64,000 bases of DNA from an uncultured bacterium (GCA_949297775.1 CASFTM010000003.1:54159-118158), one strand, 5' to 3'; counted from the first letter of the stretch, positions 51,995 to 60,807 are shown. Numbers and translations are program-made. Notes: generated from the sequence alone by a model not told the origin.

Positions 51995-53349
51995 TATTTA
52001 CAATGTTCCTTTACAAAACGATGGATGACCTCGCTCGTTTTGGTGAGTTCCTTTTCGCCCAGCGCGGGGAAGGTACCCACCCAAAATGTATGGTTCATAA
52101 TAAAATCCGTATTGGGCAGGAGCGCATACTCTTTTTCCGTCAATTCGCAGGATTTCAGCAAGCTGGAATTGCCAATGCGCAGCGGAATTTCGTTTTCCAC
52201 CATCATCGGCTGGCGCAACAGGTTGCCTGCAAACAGCTGGCGGGTGCCCACGCCGTTTTGTTCCAAGTATTCCACCAACTGTTGTTTGGTAAAAGGGGCA
52301 CCGGGCTTAACGGAAATCAAATAGCCAAACCACGAGGGGCGGCATTCTTTTTTAACTTCCGGCAAAATCAGCCACTGGCGCAAATCGGCCAAATGTTCGG
52401 TCAAAAAAGCGGCGTTGTCGGTGCGTTTTTGAATATACGCGGGCAGCTTTTTAACTTGGCTGACGCCCAGGGCGGCCTGCCAGTCGGTAATTTTTAAATT
52501 AAAGCCCACGTGGGAGTACGTATATTTATGGTCGTAGCCGAAAGGCAAATGCCCCAGCTGCATATTGAAACGGTTTTTGCAGGTATTGTCCGTACCGGGT
52601 TTGCACCAGCAATCGCGGCCCCAGTCGCGGAAGGACAAAATAATGCGGTAAAGCTGCGGGTCGTTCGTCACCACCGCGCCGCCTTCGCCCATGGTTAAAT
52701 GGTGGGCCGGGTAAAAGCTGAAGGTACCGATGTGCCCGATAGTACCGGCTTTTTTGCCGTTCCACTGGGCACCCAGCGCATCGCAGGAATCTTCAATCAG
52801 CCACAGGTTGTGTTTTTGGCAAATGTCCAAAATACGGTCCATATCAAACATATTGCCCAGCGTATGCGCTACAAAAATGGCCTTGGTTTTGGGGCTTAAC
52901 GCCGCTTCAATTTGCTCGGCGTTTATGTTGTAGGTGCCGATTTCACAATCCACAAACACGGGCACCAAGCCTTGCTGGATAATCGGGTTTACCGTGGTGG
53001 GAAATCCGGCGGCTACGGCAATCACTTCGTCGCCTTTTTTAAGGCGTCTTTCCCCCAGTTTATAAGACGTCAGCGCCGAAAGCGCCAGCAAATTGGCCGA
53101 CGAACCCGAATTGGTGGACAGGGCAAATTTGACGCCTAAAAAAGCGGCAAAATCTTTTTCAAACTGATCGTTAAAACGGCCCGCCGTCAGCCACATATCC
53201 AAGCTGGCGTCTATCATCCCCATTAAATCTTCTTCATCCAGCAACTTGCCGGAGGGCGGAATATACGCAAATTCTTTTTTGGCGCCATACACCCCGCGGT
53301 AATATTGGCGGGCAGCTTCTTTTACAGCTTCTCTTAATTCTTTTTCCAT
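51994..53349 (-). CDS. rfbH: RfbH: CDP-4-keto-6-deoxy-D-glucose 3-dehydrase
   Basis: 451 residues, DegT/DnrJ/EryC1 fold. The PLP-lysine position is His ('FSFYPAHHLTMGEGGAVVT'), the hallmark of the PMP-dependent E1 dehydrase. The Cys set for a [2Fe-2S] cluster is visible in 'DCWCKPGTDNTC' together with 'IEDSCDALGA'. It removes the C3 hydroxyl with an NADH-dependent reductase (E3, DdhD/RfbI), which is not in this window. It overlaps RfbG by 16 bases. Confidence 0.92.
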   Translation of the reverse strand: MEKELREAVKEAARQYYRGVYGAKKEFAYIPPSGKLLDEEDLMGMIDASLDMWLTAGRFNDQFEKDFAAFLGVKFALSTNSGSSANLLALSALTSYKLGERRLKKGDEVIAVAAGFPTTVNPIIQQGLVPVFVDCEIGTYNINAEQIEAALSPKTKAIFVAHTLGNMFDMDRILDICQKHNLWLIEDSCDALGAQWNGKKAGTIGHIGTFSFYPAHHLTMGEGGAVVTNDPQLYRIILSFRDWGRDCWCKPGTDNTCKNRFNMQLGHLPFGYDHKYTYSHVGFNLKITDWQAALGVSQVKKLPAYIQKRTDNAAFLTEHLADLRQWLILPEVKKECRPSWFGYLISVKPGAPFTKQQLVEYLEQNGVGTRQLFAGNLLRQPMMVENEIPLRIGNSSLLKSCELTEKEYALLPNTDFIMNHTFWVGTFPALGEKELTKTSEVIHRFVKEHCK

Positions 53350-54404
53350 ACAATATCCTTCTCGTATTGTTCAATTTGGGCCGAGGTAAACGGCAGCATA
53401 TCCTCTCCCCGGTAAAAACGTTTGTACCATTCCACTGTCTGCGAAATGGCCTGCTGGGCGGTGTAGACGGGCTGCCAGCCAAGCACTTTTTTGGCTTTGG
53501 TGATGTCCAGCATCAGCAAATTGGCTTCGTGCAGATTATCGCGTTTGTGGATTTTTAAGGTACCGCACCCATATTCCGCCACCACCTGTTTTGCCACTTC
53601 CTCCACCGTCAGTACGTTTTGGGAGTTGGGGCCGAAATTGAACCCCTGGGCATATTCTTTCCCTTGGGTGTAGAGCAAATGCCCTAACAGCAAATACCCC
53701 GAAAGCGGCTCCAGCACGTGCTGCCACGGGCGGGTGGCGTGCGGAGAGCGGATTTCAATTTCTTTCCCCGCTTCTATATTGCGGATGCAATCCGGAATCA
53801 GGCGGTCCAAGGCCCAGTCCCCCCCGCCGATAACGTTTCCGGCGCGGGCCGTAGCCAAGGCAAATCCTCCGTCCGTCAAAAAAGACCGGCGGTACGAAGA
53901 AGACATAATTTCCACACATCCCTTAGAGGACGAATACATATCATACCCGCCCATTGGTTCGTCTTCGGTGTATCCGCGGGCTACTTCTTTATTTTCGTAG
54001 CATTTATCGGTGGTAATGTTTACAAAAGCTTTTACAGAAGGCGTTTTACGGGCGGCTTCCAGCACATTTAACGTGCCGATGACGTTGGTTTGATACGTCA
54101 GCACCGGTTCCGCATACGACAGGCGGACCAGCGGCTGCGCCGCCAAGTGGAACACGATTTCCGGCTGAAACTGCTGAAACACCTGTTCCAGCTTTTGCGG
54201 GTCCAAAATATCGGCCAGCACGCTTTTTTCCAACTGGTTTCCAATATGCAAGACTTCAAAGAGGGAAGGGGCGGTATTCGGTTCCAGCGCGTACCCACAC
54301 ACCTGCGCTCCCAAACGCTTAAGCCACAACGCCAGCCAGGCGCCTTTAAAACCGGTATGCCCGGTAAGCAAAATTCTTTTTCCTTGGTAGGTATCTTTCC
54401 ACAT
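53334..54404 (-). CDS. rfbG: CDP-glucose 4,6-dehydratase
   Basis: 356 residues. NAD site 'LLTGHTGFKGAWLALWL' is characteristic of RfbG. 'VFHLAAQPLVRLSYAEP', 'ITTDKCYEN' and 'DMYSSSKGCVEI' (Tyr-x3-Lys) follow, then 'RAGNVIGGGDWALDRLIPD' and 'RPWQHVLEPLSGYL'. It makes CDP-4-keto-6-deoxyglucose from CDP-glucose. Starts 3 bases after RfbF. Confidence 0.94.
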   Translation of the reverse strand: MWKDTYQGKRILLTGHTGFKGAWLALWLKRLGAQVCGYALEPNTAPSLFEVLHIGNQLEKSVLADILDPQKLEQVFQQFQPEIVFHLAAQPLVRLSYAEPVLTYQTNVIGTLNVLEAARKTPSVKAFVNITTDKCYENKEVARGYTEDEPMGGYDMYSSSKGCVEIMSSSYRRSFLTDGGFALATARAGNVIGGGDWALDRLIPDCIRNIEAGKEIEIRSPHATRPWQHVLEPLSGYLLLGHLLYTQGKEYAQGFNFGPNSQNVLTVEEVAKQVVAEYGCGTLKIHKRDNLHEANLLMLDITKAKKVLGWQPVYTAQQAISQTVEWYKRFYRGEDMLPFTSAQIEQYEKDIVWKKN

Positions 54405-54407
54405 AAA

Positions 54408-55187
54408 TTAATCCTGCCACACTTTCCACGGAGCTTTTTTCTGTTCCCACAAGGCAGTCAGCGTCATTTTGTCCTTCATGGTATCCATAGGCTGCCAAAA
54501 ACCCCGGTGTTTGTAGGCGTGCAGCTGCCCCGCCGCCGCCAGCGATTCCAGCGGTTTCTTTTCAAACACGACATCTTCTCCAGGGTCAATAAAATCCATA
54601 ACTTGCGGCTGGCACACAAAAAAACCGCTGTTTACCCAGGCGCCGTCCCCTTGCGGCTTTTCCGCAAAGGAAGTGATTTCATCCTGCGCATTAATCGTAA
54701 GCGCGCCGAAGCGGCCCATCGGCTGGACGGCGGTCATGGTAATCAGCTTGCCGGATTTTTGGTGGGAGGCGATTAAATCCGTGATGTTTACATTACTCAC
54801 GCCGTCGCCATATGTCAGCAAGAACGGCTCATTATTAATGTACGGAGCGGCTTTTTTGATACGCGCTCCCGTCATAGCGTTTTGGCCGGTATAGAGCATC
54901 GTCACTTTCCACGGTTCGTGGCGTGTTTTGTGTACCGTAACGGAATTATTGACCATATCCACCGTAATATCCGAATACCTCTGGTAATAATTCACGAAAT
55001 ATTCTTTAATCGTGTGGGACTTGTATCCCGTTAAAATAATAAACTCATTAAACCCATAGGAAGAGTAAATCTTCATAATATGCCATAAAATCGGATACCC
55101 TCCGATTTCCACCATTGGCTTGGGTTTTAACGTGGTCTCTTCGCTCAGGCGGGAACCGAGCCCGCCAGCTAATATTAAAACTTTCAT
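54408..55187 (-). CDS. rfbF: Glucose-1-phosphate cytidylyltransferase
   Basis: 259 residues from ATG 55187 (gaggag upstream; the longer frame has a non-family extension). Nucleotidyltransferase signature 'LAGGLGSRLSEETTLKPKPMVEIGGYPILWHIMKIY', 'LLTYGDGVSNV' (metal Asp, about 126) and 'PMGRFG' with 'SGFFVCQPQV'. It makes CDP-glucose, the first step of the dideoxysugar path, and is the first gene of a leftward operon that runs at least to 43628. Confidence 0.94.
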   Translation of the reverse strand: MKVLILAGGLGSRLSEETTLKPKPMVEIGGYPILWHIMKIYSSYGFNEFIILTGYKSHTIKEYFVNYYQRYSDITVDMVNNSVTVHKTRHEPWKVTMLYTGQNAMTGARIKKAAPYINNEPFLLTYGDGVSNVNITDLIASHQKSGKLITMTAVQPMGRFGALTINAQDEITSFAEKPQGDGAWVNSGFFVCQPQVMDFIDPGEDVVFEKKPLESLAAAGQLHAYKHRGFWQPMDTMKDKMTLTALWEQKKAPWKVWQD

Positions 55188-55390
55188 GCCTGCTCCTCTG
55201 CGGCAAAAATAAAAGAAACGGATCGCCCATAACAGCTTTGCTGCCAGACACGGCACCGCTTCTTAGTCAGCCATAAAATAGCTATACAGCACTATATAAT
55301 CTTTATAACAAATTTTAGTCTATGAGTAAACGCAAGCGGGACCTATTTCCCGCCTGTTTCTCCCCTTCCCGAGGCCGCCCACCCCAAAAG

Positions 55391-55418
55391 AAGCCCCTTC
55401 CGTTCCGAAAGGGGCTTT
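55391..55418. terminator. Intrinsic terminator
   Basis: AGCCCCTT / AAGGGGCT hairpin (with a further CCG/CGG extension in the loop) just after the leftward gene that stops at 55430. The rest of 55188-55390 shows no gene and should hold the promoter of the polysaccharide operon. Confidence 0.75.
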
Positions 55419-55429
55419 GGAGAACGGAG

Positions 55430-56233
55430 CTACTTCCATTTTAAGTGAAAAGTCTTGCTCCATAATTCGGCTTCCAGCAAGGTATTTTTCATTACTTGCG
55501 GAGAAACAAACGGAGCTTGGTCTGGGTTTTTTTTATGGAATCGGTTGACCGATTGAAAATAGTCCACTACAATCGCCCGAACACCACCCTTTTCGTACAG
55601 TTCCAGCTGCCGGTCTGCATTGTGGAAAAAAGTTTTGTAATACGGATTGCCGTGGAAAGGGTGCAAGGCCCCCGGAGCTTCCCGCATTAGTTCTTCCAGC
55701 CGGATGGTAAACGGCTCGTGCTTGCGGGCGGCTTCTGCTTTCATTTGGGCATAGATCGTTTTTAAGGTTGTTTTATTTACGATATGATGCACCCCATTGT
55801 AAGAGGTAACATGGTGGATTTTTTTCCATTGTTCTGCAAAACGCGGGTTGACGGCCCCAGGCTGCCTGGAAAGTTTCGTCAGCACACGCAAGTATTGATA
55901 ACTGCCCCACAAAGAAGACGGGTTTGATAAAACAGGCGACGAAAACTGGGTGATAATATGGATTTCCGGGATGAACAACCGTCCGGAGGACGTTTTAAAA
56001 ACACGGTCTTGTAAGTAGATTTTACAGGAGTGGGGGTGCGTTAGGCGGGCCACTTGTTCGGCTAATTCTTTGCTTGGAACAGGGGCGCACAAATGTCGGG
56101 AGATACTCCCATACGGATAAGGCTTAAATGTAATCCGCGTGGCGGTTTGGACAATTTTATATGCGCTTTGGGCATTTACCGCCGCAGGACTGCAACACAA
56201 AACAGCTAACAACAGGACAAGGATTTTTTTCAT
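55430..56233 (-). CDS. Secreted protein, function unknown
   Basis: 267 residues with a signal peptide (MKKILVLLLAVLCCSPAAVNAQ). Mature part mixed, His/Lys/Pro-rich, with 'IYLQDRVFKTSSGRLFIPEIH' and 'HPFHGNPYYKTFFHNADRQLELYEKGG'. No family recognised; surrounding genes give no lead. Terminator follows directly. Confidence 0.65.
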   Translation of the reverse strand: MKKILVLLLAVLCCSPAAVNAQSAYKIVQTATRITFKPYPYGSISRHLCAPVPSKELAEQVARLTHPHSCKIYLQDRVFKTSSGRLFIPEIHIITQFSSPVLSNPSSLWGSYQYLRVLTKLSRQPGAVNPRFAEQWKKIHHVTSYNGVHHIVNKTTLKTIYAQMKAEAARKHEPFTIRLEELMREAPGALHPFHGNPYYKTFFHNADRQLELYEKGGVRAIVVDYFQSVNRFHKKNPDQAPFVSPQVMKNTLLEAELWSKTFHLKWK

Positions 56234-56658
56234 AAGCAGCTCTCACAGTTTTAAACAATCCTTGCTGATCCCAAAACGCCACAGGGGAAAACTCTCAGCG
56301 TAAAAACTCCCAATCCATTGGGGAAAAATAGACCAAAGGGGCGTTTTTTTTATTGTACATTTTTCTGCAGATTTGTCTATATTTTTTAATGTTTTCCAAA
56401 CAATTTTTATACTTTTTACGACGGAGCAATCATTTTTTTGCAAATGGTCTTGAATTAATAATCAAAATTAGTTATACTAAAATAACCTTAATTAATAATT
56501 CTATTGATTGGGGTTACAACTAAAGCAAACCAAAAACGGAGCGGGCAAAAAGAAAGGAACTTCCCTTTCTTTTTGCTTGAGGAACCGACGGTCGGCTGAT
56601 TACCCAGCCGGCCGTATTTATTCCCGGGCAAAAATAGCATACCTAATATTATTGTGCA

Positions 56659-56688
56659 AAACCCCCGCCTGTTATATGGCGGGGGTTT
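56659..56688. terminator. Intrinsic terminator; gap 56234-56707
   Basis: AAACCCCCGCC / GGCGGGGGTTT with an eight-base loop, after the leftward prepilin gene that stops at 56708. The remaining gap up to the secreted-protein gene is AT-rich and shows no gene. Confidence 0.85.
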
Positions 56689-56707
56689 GCTGTCTATTTA
56701 AAAAATT

Positions 56708-57250
56708 TCAAAACCGAAGTGCTTTACACAAACGCAAGCCCCTGGGAGTACGCCCTTCACACTTGATTTCATTGGGGTAAGGCGAATTTTCAAAATAAAC
56801 CGAAATATAGGCATCCCCTTGGTGGGCACAGGTCGTCCAATTTCCGCTGGTATCATTCAAACAATACATAACCCCCACCCGGTGGGCAGTGGTTTCGCTG
56901 CCGGACCCTACAGAACCCACAATGTTATCAATAATTACTTTGTTGTCCCCCACATAAAAAACACGCAAGCTTGGGTCGGCCTTATTGGCTTGTCCGCCAA
57001 AATCAATGTCCAAAGCCGACAAATCTGAAACATAACTTCCATTAGCCATATAATATGCTTCCTGCGCTTTGCGGATGTTGGTGGCCGTCGTAATGTACGT
57101 CATCACGCGGGATTTATCCACCGCCAACTGGTATTTGGGCAGAGCCACCGCCGCCAGGATACCAATGATTAAAACAACCACTAATAACTCTATTAGCGTA
57201 AATCCGGCGTTTTTTTTAACCAGGAGGGTTTTTTGATAAATTTTGGTCAT
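56708..57250 (-). CDS. Type IV prepilin-like protein
   Basis: 180 residues. The leader (MTKIYQKTLLVKKNAG) is followed by the class III prepilin site G|FTLIE and a hydrophobic helix 'LLVVVLIIGILAAVALPKYQLAVDKSR', including Glu at +5. The C-terminal part has Cys pairs ('MYCLNDTSGNWTTCAH', 'IKCEG', 'LRLCKAL') that may form the pilin disulfide loop. Cleavage and methylation by PilD are expected, then assembly into a type IV pilus or pseudopilus. ATG 57250 is the start; it lies in the loop of an 18-bp perfect hairpin. Confidence 0.9.
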   Translation of the reverse strand: MTKIYQKTLLVKKNAGFTLIELLVVVLIIGILAAVALPKYQLAVDKSRVMTYITTATNIRKAQEAYYMANGSYVSDLSALDIDFGGQANKADPSLRVFYVGDNKVIIDNIVGSVGSGSETTAHRVGVMYCLNDTSGNWTTCAHQGDAYISVYFENSPYPNEIKCEGRTPRGLRLCKALRF

Positions 57251-57270
57251 AGCCAAAATTTATCAAAAAA
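57229..57270 (-). promoter_or_regulatory. Hairpin presenting the prepilin start codon (gene 56708-57250)
   Basis: Arms 57229-57246 and 57253-57270 are perfectly complementary over 18 bp. The six-base loop on the mRNA reads CUAUGA and contains the AUG. No ribosome-binding site is present upstream. The same arrangement is found at the second prepilin gene (63683-63724). Confidence 0.65.
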
Positions 57271-57373
57271 AAAAAACAAATCAAGGGGCGAGCCGCCCCT
57301 CCCCTCTCTTTACCTGTTAACACGACTAGTTGGTCTCCCAACTCTATACCTGTTAGCACGATTATTTTTATCT

Positions 57374-57399
57374 GTACTTTTTTGGGCACAAAAAAGTAC
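57374..57399. repeat. Palindromic repeat unit (GTAC type) 1
   Basis: gtacttttttg / caaaaaagtac around 'ggca', a palindrome of the same build as the one at 57747. Beside it (57413-57422) lies gggcccaggg, the complement of the ccctggg head of the other units. Part of a dispersed intergenic repeat family. Confidence 0.6.
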
Positions 57400-57550
57400 C
57401 AAAAAATGCGGGGCCCAGGGAGCATAAAATACATATTTCGGGCGGGCGTTTATAACTCGCGCGGGAAACCGCGCTCAGACAGATAAAACGCCTCCTTCGC
57501 CCGAAAGCGTATTTTATAAGCGGCTCTAAAGGGCCCCAAAACAACAACAA

Positions 57551-57745
57551 CAAAAAAAAGGAAGTCGTTTCCGCTTATGTTGCTAGCTGTTGTCGTTGCC
57601 GTTTAACCGCCCCTTTTGTCCCGCCTTTAAAAAGCGTTTTAAACGGATTAGGAATTTTATTTGTTTGAGCGCGGGGCACCCGCGCGAGTTGTAAAATTCC
57701 CCGTTTAAAACTGCTTTTTATGGGACCCTGGGGCGGGCGCTTTTT
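57551..57745. repeat. Pilin-upstream repeat block, copy 1 (in gap 57271-57984)
   Basis: About 190 bases that align in order with 63784-63966: 'cgtttccgctt', 'gtcgttgccgtt..aaccgccccttt', 'cggattag.aattttatt.gtttgagcgcggg', 'acccgcgcgagtt', 'cccgttt.aaa' and 'ccctggggcgg'. Each copy lies upstream of a prepilin gene. No protein gene is seen in this gap. Confidence 0.7.
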
Positions 57746-57746
57746 G

Positions 57747-57772
57747 GTACTTTTTCCCGCCGGAAAAAGTAC
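57747..57772. repeat. Palindromic repeat unit (GTAC type) 2
   Basis: gtactttttcc / ggaaaaagtac around 'cgcc', preceded by the head 'ccctggggcgggcgct'. Confidence 0.65.
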
Positions 57773-57819
57773 ATCTAACCAAGTGATTTTTGTGGGGCCC
57801 TGGGCGGGCGCTCTTTTTC

Positions 57820-57847
57820 GCCCTTTTTCTGACGCCAGAAAAAGGGC
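57820..57847. repeat. Palindromic repeat unit (GCCC type)
   Basis: gccctttttctg / cagaaaaagggc around 'acgc', preceded by 'ccctgggcgggcgctcttttt'. A near-identical unit is at 63971-63998. Confidence 0.65.
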
Positions 57848-57936
57848 CCCTTGCCGGGGATGCCACGCTCTAGGGCCGTTAACACGGAGTTATAAATCCG
57901 CATAGAAAGTATATTCTTGCCGGAAAATTTCAATGC

Positions 57937-57966
57937 AAAACCCCGGAGCTTTCACTCCGGGGTTTT
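57937..57966. terminator. Intrinsic terminator of the CCA-enzyme operon
   Basis: AAAACCCCGGAG / CTCCGGGGTTTT, 12 bp perfect with a six-base loop, after the gene that stops at 57985. Confidence 0.9.
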
Positions 57967-57984
57967 GCTGTTTCCAAAAGCAGT

Positions 57985-59097
57985 TTATTTCTTTAAAAAA
58001 GCCAATGCTTCTTCACGTGTTTTAATCTCGCCCGTAAACTGCGCCTTGCGCACACGGTCCAGCGCGCCGGAAATCCGCCGCCCCGCCAAACCCAGTTCCT
58101 TCAGTTCTCCCCCGCGGATAAAGCACGGTTCCAACGCCGCCGCCGGCAAACTGGGCAACACCGCCTGCAAAATTTCTTTTTGCAAAGTAGAAAGCGGAGA
58201 AAGGGGGCTCATCTTTTCCTGGGTAATTTTCCACGCGCCCAAAATTTCCTGTGCGGGTTCCTTCGGCAAATGGAGCGTGCGTAAAAAATCTTCGCCGCTC
58301 ATTCCCAAAGAACAAACCAAAATGCCTGCGCGCACCCAAGCATTATCCGTCCGCAGCAGGGCGTCGTTCCAGTGCAGGCCGGGCCAGGCAAACTTCAGCA
58401 TATCGTATTTTTCCATTAAGGAAAAAATTTCTTTCACGCGTTTTTCTTCCAATACTTTCAAAAACTCGTGGCAGAAGCGTTCCCGGGTCAAGAGGAGCGG
58501 ATATTCCTCTTTTACCGCTTCCCGCAACAGCCGCTCGGTTTTTGGGGCCAGGCGCCAGCCAAACCGCCCGGCAAAACGCACCGCGCGGAACATCCGGGTA
58601 GGATCGTCCAAAAAGCTTTTATCGTGCAAAATACGCACAATACCGGCATCAATATCCTTCCGCGCGCCAAACGGGTCGTACGGCTGCCCGAAGTTTTGCG
58701 GCAAGATGGAAAAGCACCAGGCGTTCGTGGTAAAATCGCGCCGGAACAAATCGTCTTTCATCTCTTTGGAAAACGATACGACCGGCAAGGAACCGGGATA
58801 CGGATAAGTCTCCTTACGGGCGCGGACCATATCCAGTTTTAAGCCGTTATCCAGATTTACGCGGAAGGTGCCGAATTGGGAAAACTTGCGTTTTCCGCCC
58901 CCCCATTGTTTGACGCAAAACCCGGCAACGGATTCCTGGTTTCCGTCAAAAGCCAAATCAATATCCAGCGTGCTTTTTTTCAGGTAAAAATCCCGCACGG
59001 CACCGCCCACCACCCAGGCTTTCAGGCCCAGTTTGCTGGCATACGCCCCGATAGCGTAAAGTTGGTCTTTGTATTGTTTTGGTATTTTGGATATCAT
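57985..59097 (-). CDS. CCA tRNA nucleotidyltransferase / poly(A) polymerase family
   Basis: 370 residues. Class II nucleotidyltransferase head: 'AWVVGGAVRDFYLKKSTLDIDLAF' with the GG and DxD signature (about 28-50), 'RRDFTTNAWCFSI', 'DPFGARKDIDAGIVRIL' and 'FLDDPTRMFRAVRFAGRFGW' (ERhxxExxx region). It adds or repairs the 3' CCA of tRNAs; the tRNA-Arg at 60808 lacks an encoded CCA and would need it. It overlaps the CpXC gene by four bases. Confidence 0.9.
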   Translation of the reverse strand: MISKIPKQYKDQLYAIGAYASKLGLKAWVVGGAVRDFYLKKSTLDIDLAFDGNQESVAGFCVKQWGGGKRKFSQFGTFRVNLDNGLKLDMVRARKETYPYPGSLPVVSFSKEMKDDLFRRDFTTNAWCFSILPQNFGQPYDPFGARKDIDAGIVRILHDKSFLDDPTRMFRAVRFAGRFGWRLAPKTERLLREAVKEEYPLLLTRERFCHEFLKVLEEKRVKEIFSLMEKYDMLKFAWPGLHWNDALLRTDNAWVRAGILVCSLGMSGEDFLRTLHLPKEPAQEILGAWKITQEKMSPLSPLSTLQKEILQAVLPSLPAAALEPCFIRGGELKELGLAGRRISGALDRVRKAQFTGEIKTREEALAFLKK

Positions 59098-59738
59098 AGC
59101 ACTTGCGGGGGCAAGGCTTTGTCCTGGCTCATTTGGTCCAAAAAGTTGCGCAGCAGCTTGCTTTGCAAACCGGTTTTAAGCACTTTACTGGCGGCTACCG
59201 CATAGCCGTTCGGCGTTTGGTCTTTCTCCGCCGGAGCCGGCACATAGAACGGAAAATGATGCTCCCGCGCATAAGACGGCTTCAACCGGACCACGCGCAG
59301 GCCGGCTGCCGCTGCCGCGGCGGCGACCGCTTCCGATTCGTAAGAAGCTTCCTCCTCCCCCTGCAATACCCCCTTTAAGGCCTCCAACCCAAATACGGAT
59401 ATGGGCGGATAGTCCATATTTAACTGCTTTAGCAAAGTGGTTTTGATTAGGTCGTAATCCTTGTGCATACGAGCCACAAGCTCGGGCTCGCGCTGACGGT
59501 CTTTCTCCGAGAACACAAAGACAAGAAGCTCTGAAGGCGCGTCAAAATAAATCAAATCCCCGTCGTGGTGAAAAAACGTTTTGCACTCCGGGCACTGTAC
59601 TAAATTTAATTCCCCGCCCAAAAGAGCGGTTTTCAAATCGGGGTCTTTATCGGCGTAGATAAAAGACCAATATTCTACATCAAACGGTTCGCAATGATTG
59701 GGGCAATGGGCGGCCGATTCATTTTTAATGGATTTCAT
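59094..59738 (-). CDS. CpXC-domain protein
   Basis: 214 residues. N-terminal zinc-ribbon-like CpXC domain: 'CPNHCEPFDVEYWSFIYADKDPDLKTALLGGELNLVQCPECKTFFHHDGDLIYFDAP', with two Cys pairs. Middle and C-terminal parts (Ala-rich 'VAAAAAAAGLRV') are unassigned. The family's role is unknown; it is coupled to the CCA enzyme. Confidence 0.8.
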   Translation of the reverse strand: MKSIKNESAAHCPNHCEPFDVEYWSFIYADKDPDLKTALLGGELNLVQCPECKTFFHHDGDLIYFDAPSELLVFVFSEKDRQREPELVARMHKDYDLIKTTLLKQLNMDYPPISVFGLEALKGVLQGEEEASYESEAVAAAAAAAGLRVVRLKPSYAREHHFPFYVPAPAEKDQTPNGYAVAASKVLKTGLQSKLLRNFLDQMSQDKALPPQVL

Positions 59739-59818
59739 ATGTATTATTTATAGCAAAAAAACATTAGTTTGGCTACCCGGGATTTTAGCGTCCGTTCTAG
59801 AAATGATAAAATAGAAAT

Positions 59819-60739
59819 ATGGATTTACAAACGCGTTCTTCTTTTGCCCGGGATATTACCCTAAAGGGTATGATTATTAATACGGTACTCTGCGCCGTTA
59901 AGTTCGCCGCCGGCGTATGGGGCCGCAGCTCCGCTATGGTGGCGGACGCGGTGCATTCGCTGTCCGACTCGCTGACGGACATTGTGGTATTGGTCAGTTT
60001 GAAGTTTTCCGCCCGGCCCGCCGATAAGGAACACGCCTACGGGCACGGTCGCTTTGAAACCATGGCCACGCTGGTTATTGCGGCGGCCCTGTTGGCGGTA
60101 GGAGCTAAAATCTTATATAACGGACTGACCGATATTATCCGGCTGGCGGAAGGCGGCACAATTGCCCGCCCGCACGCCATAGCGCTGTGGACGGCGGTAT
60201 TATCCATTATTGTAAAAGAATGGCTGTACCGTTATACTCTGAAAGCCGCCAAACAAATCGGCAGTTCCGCCTTGGAAGCCAATGCCTGGCACCACCGCTC
60301 GGACGCAATGAGCTCCATCGGCACCCTGTTGGGCATCGGCGGGGCGTATTTCCTGGGAAACAAATGGACGGTGCTGGACCCCCTGGCGGCGGTGGTCGTA
60401 AGCTTTTTTATTTTTGAAGTGGCCTGGAACATCCTAAAATCGGCCGCGCAGGAACTGCTGGATAAATCGCTGGGCACGCAAGCGGAAAAAACAATTGTCC
60501 AAATTTGCCGTCAAGCGGAACCGGCAGCCTGCGCGCATCACATCAAAACGCGCAAAATCGGCGGTTACGCCTGTTTGGAATTTCACATTTATCTGCCGGA
60601 TGAGTGGCACCTAAAGCACGTACACGACGCAACGGATAAAATGGAACAAGCGCTGCAACAGGCTTTCGGCCCGCAAACCTTGGTAACCATTCATCCGGAA
60701 CCGGCTTCGCTGGATCAAGCCCACCCCCCGGCTAAATAA
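59819..60739 (+). CDS. Cation diffusion facilitator (CDF) transporter
   Basis: 306 residues with six predicted spans. Metal-site residues are visible in 'AMVADAVHSLSDSLTDIVVL' (HxxxD, about 45) and 'EANAWHHRSDAMSSIG' (HxxxD, about 160). The N-terminal region of TM2 and the C-terminal cytoplasmic domain (about 212-300, 'HHIKTRKIGGYACLEFHIYLP', 'MEQALQQAFG') complete the FieF/CzcD-like build. It exports Zn2+, Fe2+ or similar ions by proton antiport; selectivity is not read from the sequence. Monocistronic. Confidence 0.92.
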   Translation: MDLQTRSSFARDITLKGMIINTVLCAVKFAAGVWGRSSAMVADAVHSLSDSLTDIVVLVSLKFSARPADKEHAYGHGRFETMATLVIAAALLAVGAKILYNGLTDIIRLAEGGTIARPHAIALWTAVLSIIVKEWLYRYTLKAAKQIGSSALEANAWHHRSDAMSSIGTLLGIGGAYFLGNKWTVLDPLAAVVVSFFIFEVAWNILKSAAQELLDKSLGTQAEKTIVQICRQAEPAACAHHIKTRKIGGYACLEFHIYLPDEWHLKHVHDATDKMEQALQQAFGPQTLVTIHPEPASLDQAHPPAK

Positions 60740-60807
60740 AAGAGAGCAAAGTTTGCTACAATAAAAGCGGCGCCTGCCAAACAAGCCTGCGCGCCAAAAT
60801 TAAAACC

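Noticed and set aside
56243..56443. Leftward 66-codon frame after the secreted-protein gene start
   Set aside because: AT-rich, no ribosome site, composition of non-coding DNA.
57237..57270. Start-codon hairpin as an intrinsic terminator
   Set aside because: The stem is A/T-dominated and the T-run is on the wrong (5') side for leftward transcription; it includes the prepilin start.
57271..57984. Short frames in the pilin-upstream repeat region (57368-57553, 57720-57905)
   Set aside because: They consist of the palindromic repeats and low-complexity G/C tracts, without ribosome sites.
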